Shown here piece after piece: positions 33,501 to 45,199 of a stretch of 64,000 nt of DNA. The stretch is from positions 37,457,756-37,521,755 of the forward strand of contig NC_081832.1 of assembly GCF_030867095.1 (NCBI RefSeq), in the 5' to 3' direction. The DNA is from Alligator mississippiensis. Taxonomy: Eukaryota; Chordata; Crocodylia; Alligatoridae. The translations under genes were made by a program, and so were the position numbers. The notes beneath the pieces were generated by a model, which worked only from the letters and a program-made list of their open reading frames with translations, had not been told where the DNA came from and made no database searches. The first letter of the stretch is position 1. Each line of letters opens with the position of its first letter.

Positions 33501-34751
33501 GCTAAGGAAGTGAGCAGTGTGATCCTAAATGGGGTTGCTCAGTCACTCAGGGGGTTGCTGAATTAAGTCTGGTAAAGAGTCACCTGTGCGCAGGTCTGCA
33601 GCTACAGCTCCCATTGTATCCACGCCTGCTGCTTTGCTGCTTGCCCATTGTCACAGGACTTGAATGTGTCAATGGGGGGATATAGATGATGTCATGACTT
33701 GCAAATGAGTTGGATTTAGGTAAGGGAAAGTTGTGCAGAGTCACTCTCACTCTCTCATCCAGGCCTGTCTGAATTCAATGGCACAACAAGTGAAGACAAG
33801 TCTGGATACAGGGGATGGCCATCAGGTCCTGCTGCACGCAAACTGATGCCCTGCACTATCCTCACAGTTCTTGCTATCTGTCTTCATAGCTGGGGAGATG
33901 AGCATATCTGCCAGCTGCCTGACCCACCAGAGAGGACTTTCCAGAGGGAGTCAGGTGTAGCTGTCCACCCCTGTCAACAGTCTGGCTCTGCCCTTACTTT
34001 TATTTCAGGGTCAGCTTCCCTAGGCTTTCCCTGCCAAGGTGTAATCCACAAGGCAGTGGGGGCTGGGGTTTTAGGGCACCTTGCCCTTCACTGGGGTGTG
34101 GCCCTGGAGGTACTTTCTAGGGGCTGCTCCACAATGAGTAGTCCCGCCAGTGACCTCAGACCCCAGTAGAGTGCAGTTTTTGGTCATACCTAGAACCCAA
34201 CTAGTTAGGTGTGGGTGGCTGTAACACAGGAAGTAAGTAGAAGTAAAAGAAGCAATCCTGAGAGGGAGGTAAGATGGTATGGTAGGAAGTAGTAGGAGTC
34301 TGATGTAAGAAGAGGCAGAAAGAATGCCTGAAATAAGGGACACTACATCACAGGAAAAGGGCTGAGGCCTTGAAGGATGAGCAAAATGGGCAAATGATGG
34401 TATAAAAAGTCTCTGTCTCTCCAGCATAGAAAGTAGAAGTAGAGGAGGGGGGTGGGTTGGAGCTTCCTCCATCTCTAGCGCCCACCGTGGAAAGAGAAGG
34501 GAAGGAGCACCACTGCTACAGGATCCAGAAATGTTTGCATGTACTAGCATATTTCAGCAGGTTTTCCTTTCCTTCTAGGTGTCTCTGCCCCAGCTCAGCT
34601 TAGGAAACAGGTTTTCCTTGCTTCCCTGGACTGAAGAAATGGAGGCTTAAAAAGGAATGAAAGTGCAAGGGGAAGCAAAAAGAGTTGGTAAAATAGGAGA
34701 AGGGAAGTCTGGGACAGAACAATCAAATTGGAAAACTGAGTTCAGTTGTGG
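33501..34751. other. Unassigned non-coding sequence
   Basis: No exon, RNA gene or classified repeat recognised. Open frames are short or low-complexity. Confidence 0.45.
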
Positions 34752-34753
34752 TA

Positions 34754-35195
34754 CAGGTCAGTCGCATCTTACGCAGGGGTTAGGTTCTGAAGTCAGCGCG
34801 TAAGGTGAAAATCGTGTATAGTCAAATCGCGTATTACCGTGCCAGCGATTTGACTAGCGGTGACTGCCTCTGCCTCCAAAACCTCCCACCACCGCCGTGG
34901 AGCCATGCTTAGAGCTTTGCGGCCGGCGACAGCAGCGCACCGCGGGGTGGTGGTGGGGATGGCTGCGTGCCACCCGGCCACCACCATGCTGCCGCTGCTG
35001 CCTGGCGGCTGGCCACACAGCTCTGGGCACAGCTGCATGGCAACAGCGGGAGGTTTTGGAGGCAGTGGCCATCACCGCCATAATGGGCCTCCGGGTAAGC
35101 GGCAGCGCCGCATGCACTCTAGTCCCGCCACCGCTCCCACCTTGCGTATAGTTGACTTTGCACAAGTTAAATGCGTATATAATGTGGCTGACCTG
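34754..35195. mobile_element. Tc1/mariner (Tigger-like) MITE with palindromic core
   Basis: Termini CAGGTCAGTCGCATCTTACG and, inverted, CAGGTCAGCCACATTATATA, flanked by TA on both sides (34752-34753 and 35196-35197), as for Tc1/mariner insertions. The inner part is CpG-rich, and arms at 34870-34887 and 35048-35065 are perfect 18-bp inverted repeats (CTGCCTCCAAAACCTCCC). Non-coding. Confidence 0.7.
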
Positions 35196-35289
35196 TATCT
35201 GATTTGGAGGTGGATATTGTGAACAGGATGCCCATGTGCCATCTGGCTAGGGTTATGAACCCAAGACAATTTTTTTTTACTGATTTACA

Positions 35290-36230
35290 GTAAAAAAAAT
35301 TGACTGGTTCCACGCTGCTGTGTGCAGTCCCAGGAGCATGGGGGCACATAGCTGCCAAATTCGTGCATGGCTGCAGGCTGGCCACTGTGGGCTTGGGACT
35401 CCCTGCCCTGCTGCCTGCCCCCTGGGCCCTTAGCGGCCCAGTGTGGCAGGGCAGAGTGGGGTGGGCTGGGGGTGCCACTGCCAAGAGCACCACGCTGCCA
35501 TAGCAAGGTGTTTCCTGGCTGCCTAGCAGCAGCGGGGGACACAACTCCATGCTGCCACCTTTGCTGCTGCCAAGCAGGCAGGGGGTGCCTCACCATGGTA
35601 GTGCAGGGCTCCTGGCAATGGCACTGAGCCCCTCTGCCCCACCCTGCTCTGCCCTGCCATGTCAGGTCCTGGCTACTGGGCTGTGGAGAGGGCTGCAGGG
35701 TGGGGAGTCCTGAGCCCACAGTAGCCAACCCACATCTGCACACACCCCCCATGGGCTTTCCTCTACTTGTGCTGCCCGTGGGGGAGGAGGAGCTGGGCTC
35801 TGCACTCTGCTCCGCTGCAGCTGCTGCTGCCTCCCATGGGTGGCAGATGGAGCTTGGGTGCTGCTGGGGGGAGCAGAGGGCTGCGGACTCAGGTCCCTGG
35901 CCCCATAGCCCTGGCAGCTGGGAGCCCCCTCTGGCAGGGCCGGTGGCGGGGCTGTGGGGGGGGAGTGCGGGGCACCAGCAGGGCTTGGGTTGTGGGTCAG
36001 AGTGAGGGGCACTGGCAGGCCCAGGGGTCAGTGGGTGGGGAATGAGAAGCACTGGCAGGGCCAGGGGGCTGTGACTTGGGAGTGAGGGGCAATGGCATGG
36101 GAAAGTCATATCAGGGATGCTCAGTGCCACAAAGCATTGGGGGGACAGCCACAGCTGGACCCACATCCTAGTGAGTGAAAGGGGCAGGAGGAGCTCTGAT
36201 TTTGCATGATAAAAAACCCAAAATTAAATG
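35290..36230. repeat. GC-rich foldback 1 (centre about 35550)
   Basis: Sequences at about 35365-35540 recur inverted at about 35560-35745. Both strands encode a version of GLATVGSGLPTL and share TGGCAGGGCAGAG and its complement. The minus-strand frame of 293 codons (35285-36166) is a product of this palindrome and has no family resemblance. Ends and target duplication not resolved. Confidence 0.6.
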
Positions 36231-36309
36231 CCACATTTTATAGATATTTAGAATATATTTTATTATAGTAATTGAGGCACTGGCATAGGTGGAGGGAGAA
36301 AAAATTATT

Positions 36310-37040
36310 TCGGGGGGCTGAGCAGCGCCCCCCCCCCCAGCAAGTAAGTCTGTTGGGGAAGGTGTGGGGGGAGAGAGAAGGGGCAGTGGGGGCAGATCGA
36401 GGCCCCAGTGGTGAGGGAGGGAGTGAGGCAGGGGCAGGGGAGAATGGGGCCCCAGCCAGCCCAGGTGGTGGGACAGTCAGAGCCCAGGCAGCTCGTCCAG
36501 GGGCGTGAAGGGGCTCCCACTGCTGTGCAAAACCTGACGGAGACCAGGGGGGCACATGATCCCCAATTTGAGCACATGGCAGAGGCAGCTGCCGCTGCGC
36601 ACTGGGATTTGCGCCCTGCTGCCTTCGGAGCCGCATGATACCATGTATGTCCTGTTGTGGGACAGGCAGGGGGTATGGCGCAGCCCAGCGGCGGCAGGCA
36701 CATGGCATTGTGCTGCTCCCAGGGCAGGTGCAGTGGTGCACAGAGCCCAGCATGCAGCAGCAGCTGCCTCCACCCCATGCACAGACTGGGGGGGCAGGGA
36801 GGGGGCATGTGCCCCCTGGGCCTCTGCTGGGGTGTGCACAGTGGTGGGAGCCCCCACACACCTGGATGAGCCACCCAGGCTCCAATTGTCCTACCACCCA
36901 GCCCAGATGGGGCCCCATTCACCCCAGCCCCTGTCTCTGCCTCTGCTCCAGTCTCTCCTTCACCGTGGGGGCCGTGATCTGCCCCTCCCCCCCCAAGCGA
37001 TTTCCCCTTCACAGAGTAGACTCATACCTGCCTGCTGTGC
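36310..37040. repeat. GC-rich foldback 2, arms about 330 bp (centre about 36640)
   Basis: The left arm (about 36330-36630) and right arm (about 36650-37030) are imperfect inverted repeats, for example GGGGCAGATCGAGGCCCC against the complement of GGGGGCCGTGATCTGCCCC, and CATGATACCATG at the centre. C/G homopolymers flank it. Probably a second non-autonomous element next to foldback 1. Open frames of 226-260 codons on both strands mirror each other and are not genes. Confidence 0.65.
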
Positions 37041-37399
37041 TGGGCAGCCAGTTATCCACACACTGGGCTGCGATCCTGACTGTGTGCGTGCCCCTCCCCA
37101 CCTATGCTGCACCCACCCGGAGCCTGCAGCCAGGCTTTCTTGCAGCCCTACCCACTTCCCCATGTTTGTGGGGCTGAGCTCTGTCAGCTCTGGCCTTCCG
37201 CTGCCTATGGGCACTGGTAGGTTTGCTAATTGCTTTAAAATTGTAAATAGATCATTAAAATATTGTGTTCAACTGACACCTATATCTATAGCGGTGTTTC
37301 ATTTTAATCATAGAAGAACGTGGATTTGGGGGTTTTAAATCAGAGAACTTGCGATTTTTTTATCAGGGAATTTGTGATTTTTAAACAAAAAGAAACAGG

Positions 37400-37796
37400 A
37401 TCACTGCTTATGAGGAGAGGCTAAGAGAACTGGGTTTATTTAGTCTGCAGAAGAGAAGACTGACCAGGGATCTGATAGCAGCCTTTAACTACCTGAAGGG
37501 TGGTTCTAAAGAGGATGGAGCTAGACTGTTCTCAGTGGTGCCAGATGACAAGTTGCAGCAAGGAGGTTTAGGTTGGATATGAGGAAAAGCTCTCTCACTA
37601 GGAGTGTGGTTAAGCACTGGAACAGGTTACCCAGAGAGGTGGTGGACTCTCCATTCTTGGATGCTTTTAAGGCCTGGCTTGACAAAGCCCAGGCTGAAAT
37701 GATCTAGCTGGGGATGGTTCTGCTTTAAGCAGGGGGTTGGACTAGATGACTTCCTGAGGTCCCTTCCAACCCTAATTTTCTATGATTCTATATATT
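37400..37796 (+). pseudogene. CR1 LINE 3' end
   Basis: Carries the CR1 C-terminal coding block in decayed form (YEERLRELGLFSLQKRRL-like at 37410-37470) and the classic 3' UTR GGTTGGACTAGATGACTTCC … TCCAACCCTAATTTTCTATG, ending in ATTCTATATATT. 5'-truncated, as usual for CR1. Confidence 0.85.
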
Positions 37797-38364
37797 CAGT
37801 TTAAAAGAACACAACAAACTAGGCAAAAATAGTCAAAAGATACTGTTTTGTTAGTCCTGGAGTCATACTAGTTAAATGTATATCTCTTACTCAGATCTGT
37901 AATACAAAATCTAGCTTTCCTGAGCATCCAGCAGCACTTTACTGTTATTCATTTCCACACCTGAGTTAATGTTCATCTGTGTTAAAATTACCACCCTTGA
38001 GTTAAGGTTTTTAGCTACAACTAAAAACAGTTTGCAGGGCTGTGAAACGGAAGGGAGGATTTATCAGACAGAATTTATCTGCAGTTGAGCCATGAAGTCA
38101 GTTGACCCCCTCAGCACTGCCTGAATAGAAATGTCATTGCCCCTCCTGCGTAGTTGATTTTAAAGTTTGAATGGAGTGGGAATCAAAAGTTCCTGCAACT
38201 GTGCTACTGTACCCCCCATGGATCTGCCCCTTTTCATGATTTATGGACAACACAATTTTCCTATGGAATTTACAGACTTGCATTTCTAACCTGGTTATTT
38301 ATGTCATGTCTATACATTTATGGACAGTTGACAGCCCTGTTGCATGGGTGCAGGTAGGTGACAG
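37797..38364. other. Unassigned non-coding sequence
   Basis: No gene or classified repeat recognised. Confidence 0.45.
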
Positions 38365-39360
38365 AGAAAAAAAATGGACATCTGCCCTCCCCTGTAACCT
38401 GTCCAGATCTAGTTGTAGCCTGTCCCTCTCTTCTAGCATGCCCACTTCTCCCCACATCTTAATGTCATCTACGAACTTGAACAAGGTGCTTTTCACCCCC
38501 TCACCCACATCGCTGATGAAGATATTGAACGGTGCGGGCCCGAGGACTCAGCCTGGGGGAACCCCTCTGCTCACATCCCTCCAGGTCGAAAATGACCCAT
38601 CCACCACCACTCTCTGGGTGCGGCCCTTCAGCCTATTTGTGACCCATCTGACTGTGTAGGCATCGACACCACAGTTGCCTAATTTTTTGATGAGAATGGA
38701 GTGAGAGACAGTGTTGAAGGCCTTCCTAAAGTCCAGAAAGACTACGTCTACTGCGACACCTGCATCCAAGGATTTTGTGACCTGGTCATAGGAGGCAACA
38801 AGGTTGGTCGGACAGGACCTGCCTCTAATGAACCCATGCTGATTGCCCCTAAACATAATCTCCTCTGCTGGTCCCTTGCAGGTGTGCTCCTGGATAATTT
38901 TCTCAAAGAGCTTCCCCAGGACCGAGGTAAGACTATCGGACCTATAGTTTCCTGGGTCCTCCTTCCTCCCTTTTTTGAAAATGGGGACCACATTGGCCCT
39001 TTTCCAGTCCTCTGGCACCTCTCCAGATCACCACAAGTGCTCGTAAACCCATGCCAGGGGTCCTGCAATGACCTCTGCTAATTCTCTCAGCACTCTGGGG
39101 TGAAGGTCATCAGGACCAGCTGATTGAAATACATCTAGCCCTTCCAAAAGTTCCCTGACTAGATCTTCACTGACCCTGGGCCTGGCTGCACCTCCCCTGG
39201 GTTCATCTGGGATCCCGGGGTGGGGGGATGTCCCTGTCCCTGATCAGAAAAATGGAGACAAAGAATCTGTTAAAGAGATCTGCTACCACCAGATTACCAA
39301 GCACGTCGTACAGAAGCCCCACGTTACTCGGTATCCTCTTTTTACCCCCTATATATTTAA
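38365..39360 (-). pseudogene. CR1 LINE RT fragment, antisense, lacking its 3' end
   Basis: Minus-strand frame 38548-39018 covers RT fingers and palm (EDWKRANVVPIFKKGRKEDP; DVVFLDFRKAFNTVSH), then 38299-38508 after a frameshift with catalytic box F-V-D-D. Homology stops at 38365 in the thumb, with no C-terminal block and no CR1 3' tail. A 3'-truncated LINE implies later deletion or rearrangement. Confidence 0.82.
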
Positions 39361-39689
39361 AAAAGTTGATGCTGCTGCATCAGCATAATCACCCTGAACC
39401 CCACTGGGAACTTGCTGGCAGCATCCACAGCTGATGCCGGCACCACTTGCAGCATGCGAGCTGGCGTAAGCTATGGACAGGGCCAGGACATTGTGGATCA
39501 GGGTGTGCTGTAACTGCAGGGACAGTTTGGGCAGGGTGGGGAGACAGAAACAGACTGGGGCTAGGGCTCTGCTCACAGCTTAGAAATTCAACCACCTCCT
39601 TTTGGAAACCCTGAAAAAGTATATAGTTCTGCTAGCTGCCCCTTAAGCAGACAGTATTAAAGCTGGTGACAAGAAATCTATCAAAGACA
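39361..39689. other. Unassigned stretch between two retroelement fragments
   Basis: No gene or repeat family recognised; the right part may already belong to the Penelope-like element. Confidence 0.35.
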
Positions 39690-40089
39690 GGAATACCCAA
39701 TTACCAGTGGGGCACATTTCTCACAAGAAAACCACTCTCTCTCCAATCTCTCAGTCCTGATCCTCAAAGGAAACTTACAAAACACTTCCCAGAGACGGGC
39801 CTATGAACTCCACTTCATCAACCTCCTGGATACTAAAAATCATGGACTAAATATAGACATTGGATTTATGACACATTATAACCTATCTGACTCCCCAGGT
39901 AGTTCTCCACTATTCGTCCCATCCCCCTTCTTTCCCCCCCACCCAGCCTGTCTCTCACCCATTGACTCCTCAGTCTACATCTTCACTGACTGCCTATCTT
40001 GTATGCATACCAGCCCAGCCTCTGGCTTCTTTACTTTTCATTCCATCCAGGTAGAGCACACACCAATTGCTGAAACTTCCTTAGCCTGA
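39690..40089 (+). pseudogene. Penelope-like element, GIY-YIG endonuclease C-terminus
   Basis: A + strand frame reads HFSQENHSLSNLSVLILKGN, then R-R-A-Y-E-L-H-F-I-N-L-L-D-T and GLNIDIGFMTHYNLS, ending at TGA 40087-40089. The H-x-HS, E-x-x-x-I-x-x-L-x-T and GLN-x-D-x-G-F-x-x-H-Y pattern is that of the C-terminal GIY-YIG region of Penelope-like retroelements. The RT half is absent. It is followed directly by the dispersed tail repeat at 40090-40195. Confidence 0.65.
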
Positions 40090-40195
40090 TGAAGGGTTTT
40101 TGAACCCAAAAGCTTGCTTAAAAATTGTTTTCCAACTATTTAAGTTGGTCTAATAAAAGATATCAGATTCACCCAAAGAACCTTGTCTGCCTGGT
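40090..40195 (+). mobile_element. Penelope-like element 3' tail
   Basis: Sequence from GAAGGGTTTTTGAACCC to AAAGAACCTTGTCTGCC, including TAATAAAAGATATCAGATTC, follows the GIY-YIG stop codon. Copies or parts recur at 28638-28740, 42857-43073, 43177-43384 and 45744-45812. Confidence 0.65.
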
Positions 40196-41576
40196 GACAA
40201 TTACATCATATCCACCTTGTGGCGCTTACTGAGATTGTCTCAGTAATTGTACTTGCAAATGCAATTCCAAGCATTTGAGCTTTTCAGACCGAATGCTGCA
40301 CACAGATGTCTCATCAGCTCCTAGTTCTTGCATTTGGCATTCCTTAGCATGCTAATTTCTTCCTAAATCAGCATGTAGTGCTCAGTGTTAGACCACATCA
40401 CTTTGTATTTATTGATTGTTAGTTTAGCTACAGTATGTATACTCAGCATTGTGCAGAGCATGCAAGAGAATAAAAAAAAAGAACATGAATTATATATGCA
40501 AAGAATTCTCTTGCTAAAGGTAGTGTCAAGATGTATTTTTAGGTTGAGAACATGATACAGTATTTTCTTCTATTTTACTTGGGGCACATGCCTAACTGTC
40601 AGGCTTTATTCAGAGTAAACAAAACCATAATTATGAAAGATAATAACATTAATGTTATGTTTTGTTCAACTGAACAACCGGGATATAAGCAAATGCTTAA
40701 ATGTTTATTATTAAAATATTGCTTTCAAAATAGATAAGGTATAGGCACCTACATGTTTGCTAAGCTAGGGTTGTAAGTGGTAATATTAATATCTTTATTT
40801 TTTTTCCCTTGGGAAGAAATACAATTTATATCCTTATTTTTTGTAGAAATAGACTTTGATGTTTCATAAAAAAAATAGATTTGTTTCATGTAACATACAG
40901 CTGACATTAAATAAGCAACAGTTTAAAAAAACCTGTTACAACTACTATTTCTCAGGTAGGGTATTATTTATTGTTCGCTTTTTTACAGTGTATTTTGATT
41001 GTTTGACTGGTCTATGCCACCTGGCTTTTCCATTTCTCATATTTACTTTGACAATTAGTATGGCCTTTTCTTTTCAAATGAATTAACTTTCAAATGAATT
41101 AACTTGTCCTACAAAGAGAATATCAAGAGCTTTTGGTTAAGGAATAAAATATGATTAGAATTAAGTGACAAAGTACCACCTTCCAGTTACAGATGTATTT
41201 GCCAAGTTACTGTGCTCATATGGCTTTAGCCTCCCAAGTTAACATGTGGGGGCAAATGTTTCACCTACACTTAATTGTTCCTTTTTCTGCAGACATTTGG
41301 GTGTCATTGACATTCATATCAACTGCATCCTTTTTTTAATCCATCAGGCTTTAATACTTATGTAAGAAAGTAACTAGTGTCAAGAGTATCTTTGTCCTTT
41401 GTAGAAAGTATGTCTGTTGAAATGAGACCAACATTTTATGCTAAAATGTGTAAGTAAAAAAGCTGCTGTGTTCTGTGATTCCCTTCATGGACATTTTGGA
41501 CTGTGCCTTTTGGTTCTTCATTGATCACTTATTTTAAGTGATTGTTCTGGCTACTTGAATAAGAATATAGCTAGAT
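40196..41576. other. AT-rich unassigned sequence
   Basis: No gene or classified repeat. Contains a 17-bp tandem echo (CTTTCAAATGAATTAACTT near 41072-41105). Confidence 0.45.
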
Positions 41577-42339
41577 TTACCTGGGGCAGGAGCTTCTTGG
41601 CCACAGCTCCCCCCTGCCTGGTTGAGCATGTGGTGCATGACACACTGCTTCCCCACACTGCCTGCTGCCCAGAGTAGTGCAGGAGGGGCAGGAGGAAGAG
41701 GAAGAGGAGACAGTAGAAGCAGGGTGAGCCAAGCAGTACCTGGGTGGATGAAGTAGCAGCAACAGCAGCCCCAACGGGTAGCTGTGCATGCTGACCAGGG
41801 CTGGGGCAGTGCTGTCAGTGGGTATGGGCAGGAGCGTGAGGTGGGCTGCCTTGGGCAGGAGGTGGTGGGGTTTGGCTTCATGCGGAGCACCATGGGGGCA
41901 GCCACAGGGTGGATGGGGGCACAATCTGCACCTGTACCTGCACTGTACTTCCCTGGTGAGCTCTGCTACATGCACCCCCTGCTCCCCCCTCCTGCCACCC
42001 CTGGCCAGCTCCTGGGGCCTACCTAGCATATGGACAGCTCCTCCCCACATGCACCCCCAGCCCTTCCCCCACAATATTTACAAGACTAAGACTTTATTTT
42101 TAGCTATTATACAGTCACCTCTATATACACTGCTCACAAATACCTAAATCAAGACAAAAATTATTTTTTGAAATTCAATTCATATGTATTATAATAGATG
42201 TTTGATGTTTTTATTACATGATTTATTTTTTATCTATTATTTGTTAAAATGATATCTTCTGAAAGATTTTATGTGAGGTCCTCAATAGCTCACCAAAACT
42301 CATTGAGTGGCCCTCCAGCTGAAATAATTGCCCACCCCT
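41577..42339 (+). mobile_element. hAT element, left-truncated, related to the one at 54241
   Basis: The right end (42286-42339) reads CTCACCAAAACTCATTGAGT … AATTGCCCACCCCTG, the same terminus as the hAT elements at 25583 and 54241. An AT-rich segment at 42080-42240 aligns with 55430-55560 of the latter. GC-rich core to the left. No left terminal repeat was found, so the 5' boundary is approximate. Confidence 0.6.
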
Positions 42340-42856
42340 GCCCTCTGAGAAGCACAGGGTTGCCTCAAATTGCAAGTCATAGATTGTTAGAGGGGCTGGA
42401 GCATGCATGTAATGGAGTCTCTGATAGCTTGTGAGAGGTCTGGAGGGAAAGGGAAAGGAAAAAGAAGAAAAAATAAAGTGGGAAGGAGAGGAGGGGAAGT
42501 GAATGGGGTTTGGATTCTGTGAAAAATGCAGAGTAGAGGTTTCAAGAATATGAGAAATGATAGGTGAGGGGGACCCAGGGTCAGTGTGGAGTTCTGGCTA
42601 GTAACCTGAAGACTCCATTAGTGATAACCACTTCGAATGCAAGTATTTTGGAAACCCACAAAGTGGGCTATGGAAGATGGCAGCTCTGTATGCCTTACAG
42701 GGCTCAGATGTTCTATTAACTCAAACCACTTAGCAGATCATTTGCAAATTCAGAATGTTTTTTCTGCTGGAGCTTGAGTGTTGGGGGGTACACATGGAAT
42801 TCACATGCATTTAGTGCTATTGGGTTTTTGTTGTACCTGTGTTGGTCTAAGGACAT
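42340..42856. other. Unassigned non-coding sequence
   Basis: No exon or classified repeat recognised up to the Penelope-derived foldback. Confidence 0.45.
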
Positions 42857-43384
42857 AGGCAGGCAAGGTTCTTTGAGTAGATGTGATATCTTTTATTAGA
42901 CCAGCTGAGTAGTTAGAAGAAAGTTCTTGGCAAGCTTTCATGTGCAGTCACTCATCTTCAGGCATAGAGAGTCTCTGCTGGTCTGAGACTCCAAGAAATG
43001 AGAGAAGCTAAAAGTGTGGCAGGATGTCAGTGAAAATGTAAATAGGCAGAAATTAGAAAGACAAAAGGTAAAGCCACTGACGGCCTCTTTTCTACCTTAT
43101 ATTCTATCACTGCAATGTCTTCCTTCAGCCTTTTTTTCTTTTCTCCTGCTCTGCTTTACCTCTCTGCTTTACCTTTTGTCTTTCTAATTTCTACCTATTT
43201 ACATTTTCACTGACATCCTGCCACACTTCTAGCTTTTCTCATTTCTTGGTGTCTCAGAACAGCAGAGACTCCCTATGTTTGAAGAAGGATGACTGCACCC
43301 AAAAGCTTGCCAAGAACTTTTTTCCAACTACTCAATTGGTCTAAAAGAAGGATATCGCATCTACTCAAAGAACCTTGCCTGCCT
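42857..43384. mobile_element. Inverted pair of Penelope-like tails (foldback)
   Basis: The left arm 42857-43073 and right arm 43177-43384 are long inverted repeats, beginning AGGCAGGCAAGGTTCTTTGA and containing GATATCTTTTATTAGACCAG and AAGCTTTCATG. About 100 bp of spacer separates them. Penelope-like elements are known for such inverted or tandem arrangements of their termini. It lies about 370 bp upstream of the first ASAP coding exon. Confidence 0.6.
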
Positions 43385-43753
43385 TTAGTTCTGTTCTCAT
43401 TTGAAGGCAGGCCAGGGAGCAGCTGACATCTTGTGATAGTTTGATTGTGACTGTGATGGCAGTTCCTGTACATGTGACAGGGAAGAAATTCCACATCTTG
43501 GAGCACGGGCCCAGCTGGGGCTTGGGTTAGCTCAGCTCCATCTCCCAGAGTTGGGATCAGTGTCTGTTTTTGTGTTTGCAAGCTGCTGTGAGTCCCTCTG
43601 GGTTGGGGTCTGCTCCTTCTGCTGCAGCTCTCTTTGGGCCACAAAGCTTCCTCTCAGCCTTGCGGTCTCTCCTTTCCAGTTCCCCTTCCTGGGGACAGAC
43701 TCTGAGTTGCTGCGAGTCAGCCCCAGACTCCATTCCTTGTGTGCACCCCACAG

Positions 43754-43884
43754 GCAGGATGCCGGAGCTCATTTCTGTGTGCGACTTCATTTCTCAGGCC
43801 CTGGAAGATCTGAGTTCTCCAACCACCTCCTCCTTCACCAGCTACATGAGCAAGTGCAGGGCAACTGTCTGCAGCCTGGAAGAG
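43754..43884 (+). CDS. ASAP3: ASAP-family ArfGAP, first coding exon (partial gene)
   Basis: ASAP proteins are cytosolic/membrane-associated GTPase-activating proteins for Arf GTPases, with BAR, PH, ArfGAP and ankyrin domains and, in ASAP1/2, an SH3 domain. They act in membrane traffic and focal adhesion turnover. The ATG is at 43759, after a likely acceptor (CCCACAG, 43747-43753). The exon encodes 42 residues, including MPELISVCDFISQ and SSPTTSSF, ends in EE, and meets a consensus donor (GAG/GTGAGG) in phase 0. Length and the C-R-x-T-V…LEE ending equal those of ASAP1/2. The EDLSSP segment recalls ASAP3. ASAP1 and ASAP2 are so conserved in vertebrates that this divergence favours ASAP3, but the paralogue is inferred. 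Confidence 0.75.
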
Positions 43885-44629
43885 GTGAGGGGAATGGTGC
43901 TCTGCATTGGAGTGCAGGGTGGGGGGCAGGAGAGGAAAGGCTTTTACAAGTTGGAGGGTAGATGGGTTGAGGTAAGAGAGAAGGGGGAGAGGGTAGAATG
44001 CCTATTCCCTGCAATTCTTTCAGTGCAGGAGGAAAAGCGGGAGGAGTTAGATTCATGCTGCACTTGCTTGAGTGCATAGCAGCACTGACTTCCAGCCATC
44101 TGTCACCTCCCCACCCTGTAGCTCTCAACTTCCTCTTCTGTGCTCCTTCTGCATCTGCCTCCTACTTCCCTGTCAAGTTTCTTCATTGTGAGGCTTAATC
44201 TGGCTACGTTGATCCTGTAAGGTGGTTGGAAGGAAGAGGGCTGATGTATGTCCTGGAGTACACTTCTGTGCTGTCTTCAAGGAAACATAGAGCTAAGGAT
44301 GGAAATGGAATGATTAAATAAAATGTGGACTTTATAGTGGTGTGGTAGTTAATAAGGTGATACTATCTTATCTGTTAGGAGGTTATTTTAGTTTTCTAAG
44401 AGCTTGTCTTCACTGCATACTTGATAAGGTCTGAATTAGTTTTTGCTCCTTTAATCCTATCCACATGCAAACCGTCACTTCTGTGTTGTCATGCTTTTAA
44501 CTCAAGTTTCCTGGTCAATCTGAGCATAAAGACCAAATTTCCAGTTAGCACATTTCATCTGCTGCTTGTACAACCACTTTGTGCTACTTAAGGTATTTTG
44601 CATTGTGGCTGCTTTTACTTGAACCAGAC

Positions 44630-45000
44630 TAGGGGTCAGTAATCCCTGGTACATGTGCCAGAGTATGGCATGTGAAGCCATTTTGCTTGGCACTCCGTAT
44701 CTGGCCTGGGCTCTGGGTAGGCCCCTGCAGCTGGCCACAGAGGCCGGACTGCTCCTAACAAATGGCAAAGAGGCTGCAAGCAGCTGCACCAGGGTCCATG
44801 GAGCCACTGCCTGGCTTTTTGCCAGGAGGAGGTGCATGCACGTTTCTGAGCAAACAGCGGGGAAAGGCCAGGGCTGTGCTGCCACAACAAGGATCGGGCC
44901 CCTTGCAGCTCCCCTGCCATCGGTCCCTCAGCATGCCAACATTTTACAACTCGAGGTTGCCGGGATTTTGGCACTCTGCCCAAAAATGTTGCTGACCTTG
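44630..45000. mobile_element. hAT MITE, 371 bp
   Basis: Termini TAGGGGTCAGTAATCCCTGG and, inverted, CAAGGTCAGCAACATTTTTG are decayed forms of the hAT terminus CAGGGGTCRGCAAC. The flanking 8-mers AACCAGAC (44622-44629) and AGCTGGAC (45001-45008) agree at five positions, all differences being transitions. Non-coding. Confidence 0.6.
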
Positions 45001-45199
45001 AGCTGGACTAACTCTGGTAGAGTTAACTCCTGCACTTGAGACATCCAGAAATGTTCTAAAATAGATTTGCTCAATCAGATGGTCTTGAAATTTGATGTGG
45101 CTCATGGGGAACTTGGGTATGATTTGCTGTCTATATTTGGGGTCACTGGAGCTAAAGTTTGATTTCAACTAACACATTAACTGGGGAATGACTGTGTGG

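Noticed and set aside
35285-36166. 293-codon minus-strand open frame
   Set aside because: Proline/serine-rich, mirrored by frames on the opposite strand through a palindrome, no family resemblance or initiation context. A GC-rich repeat artefact.
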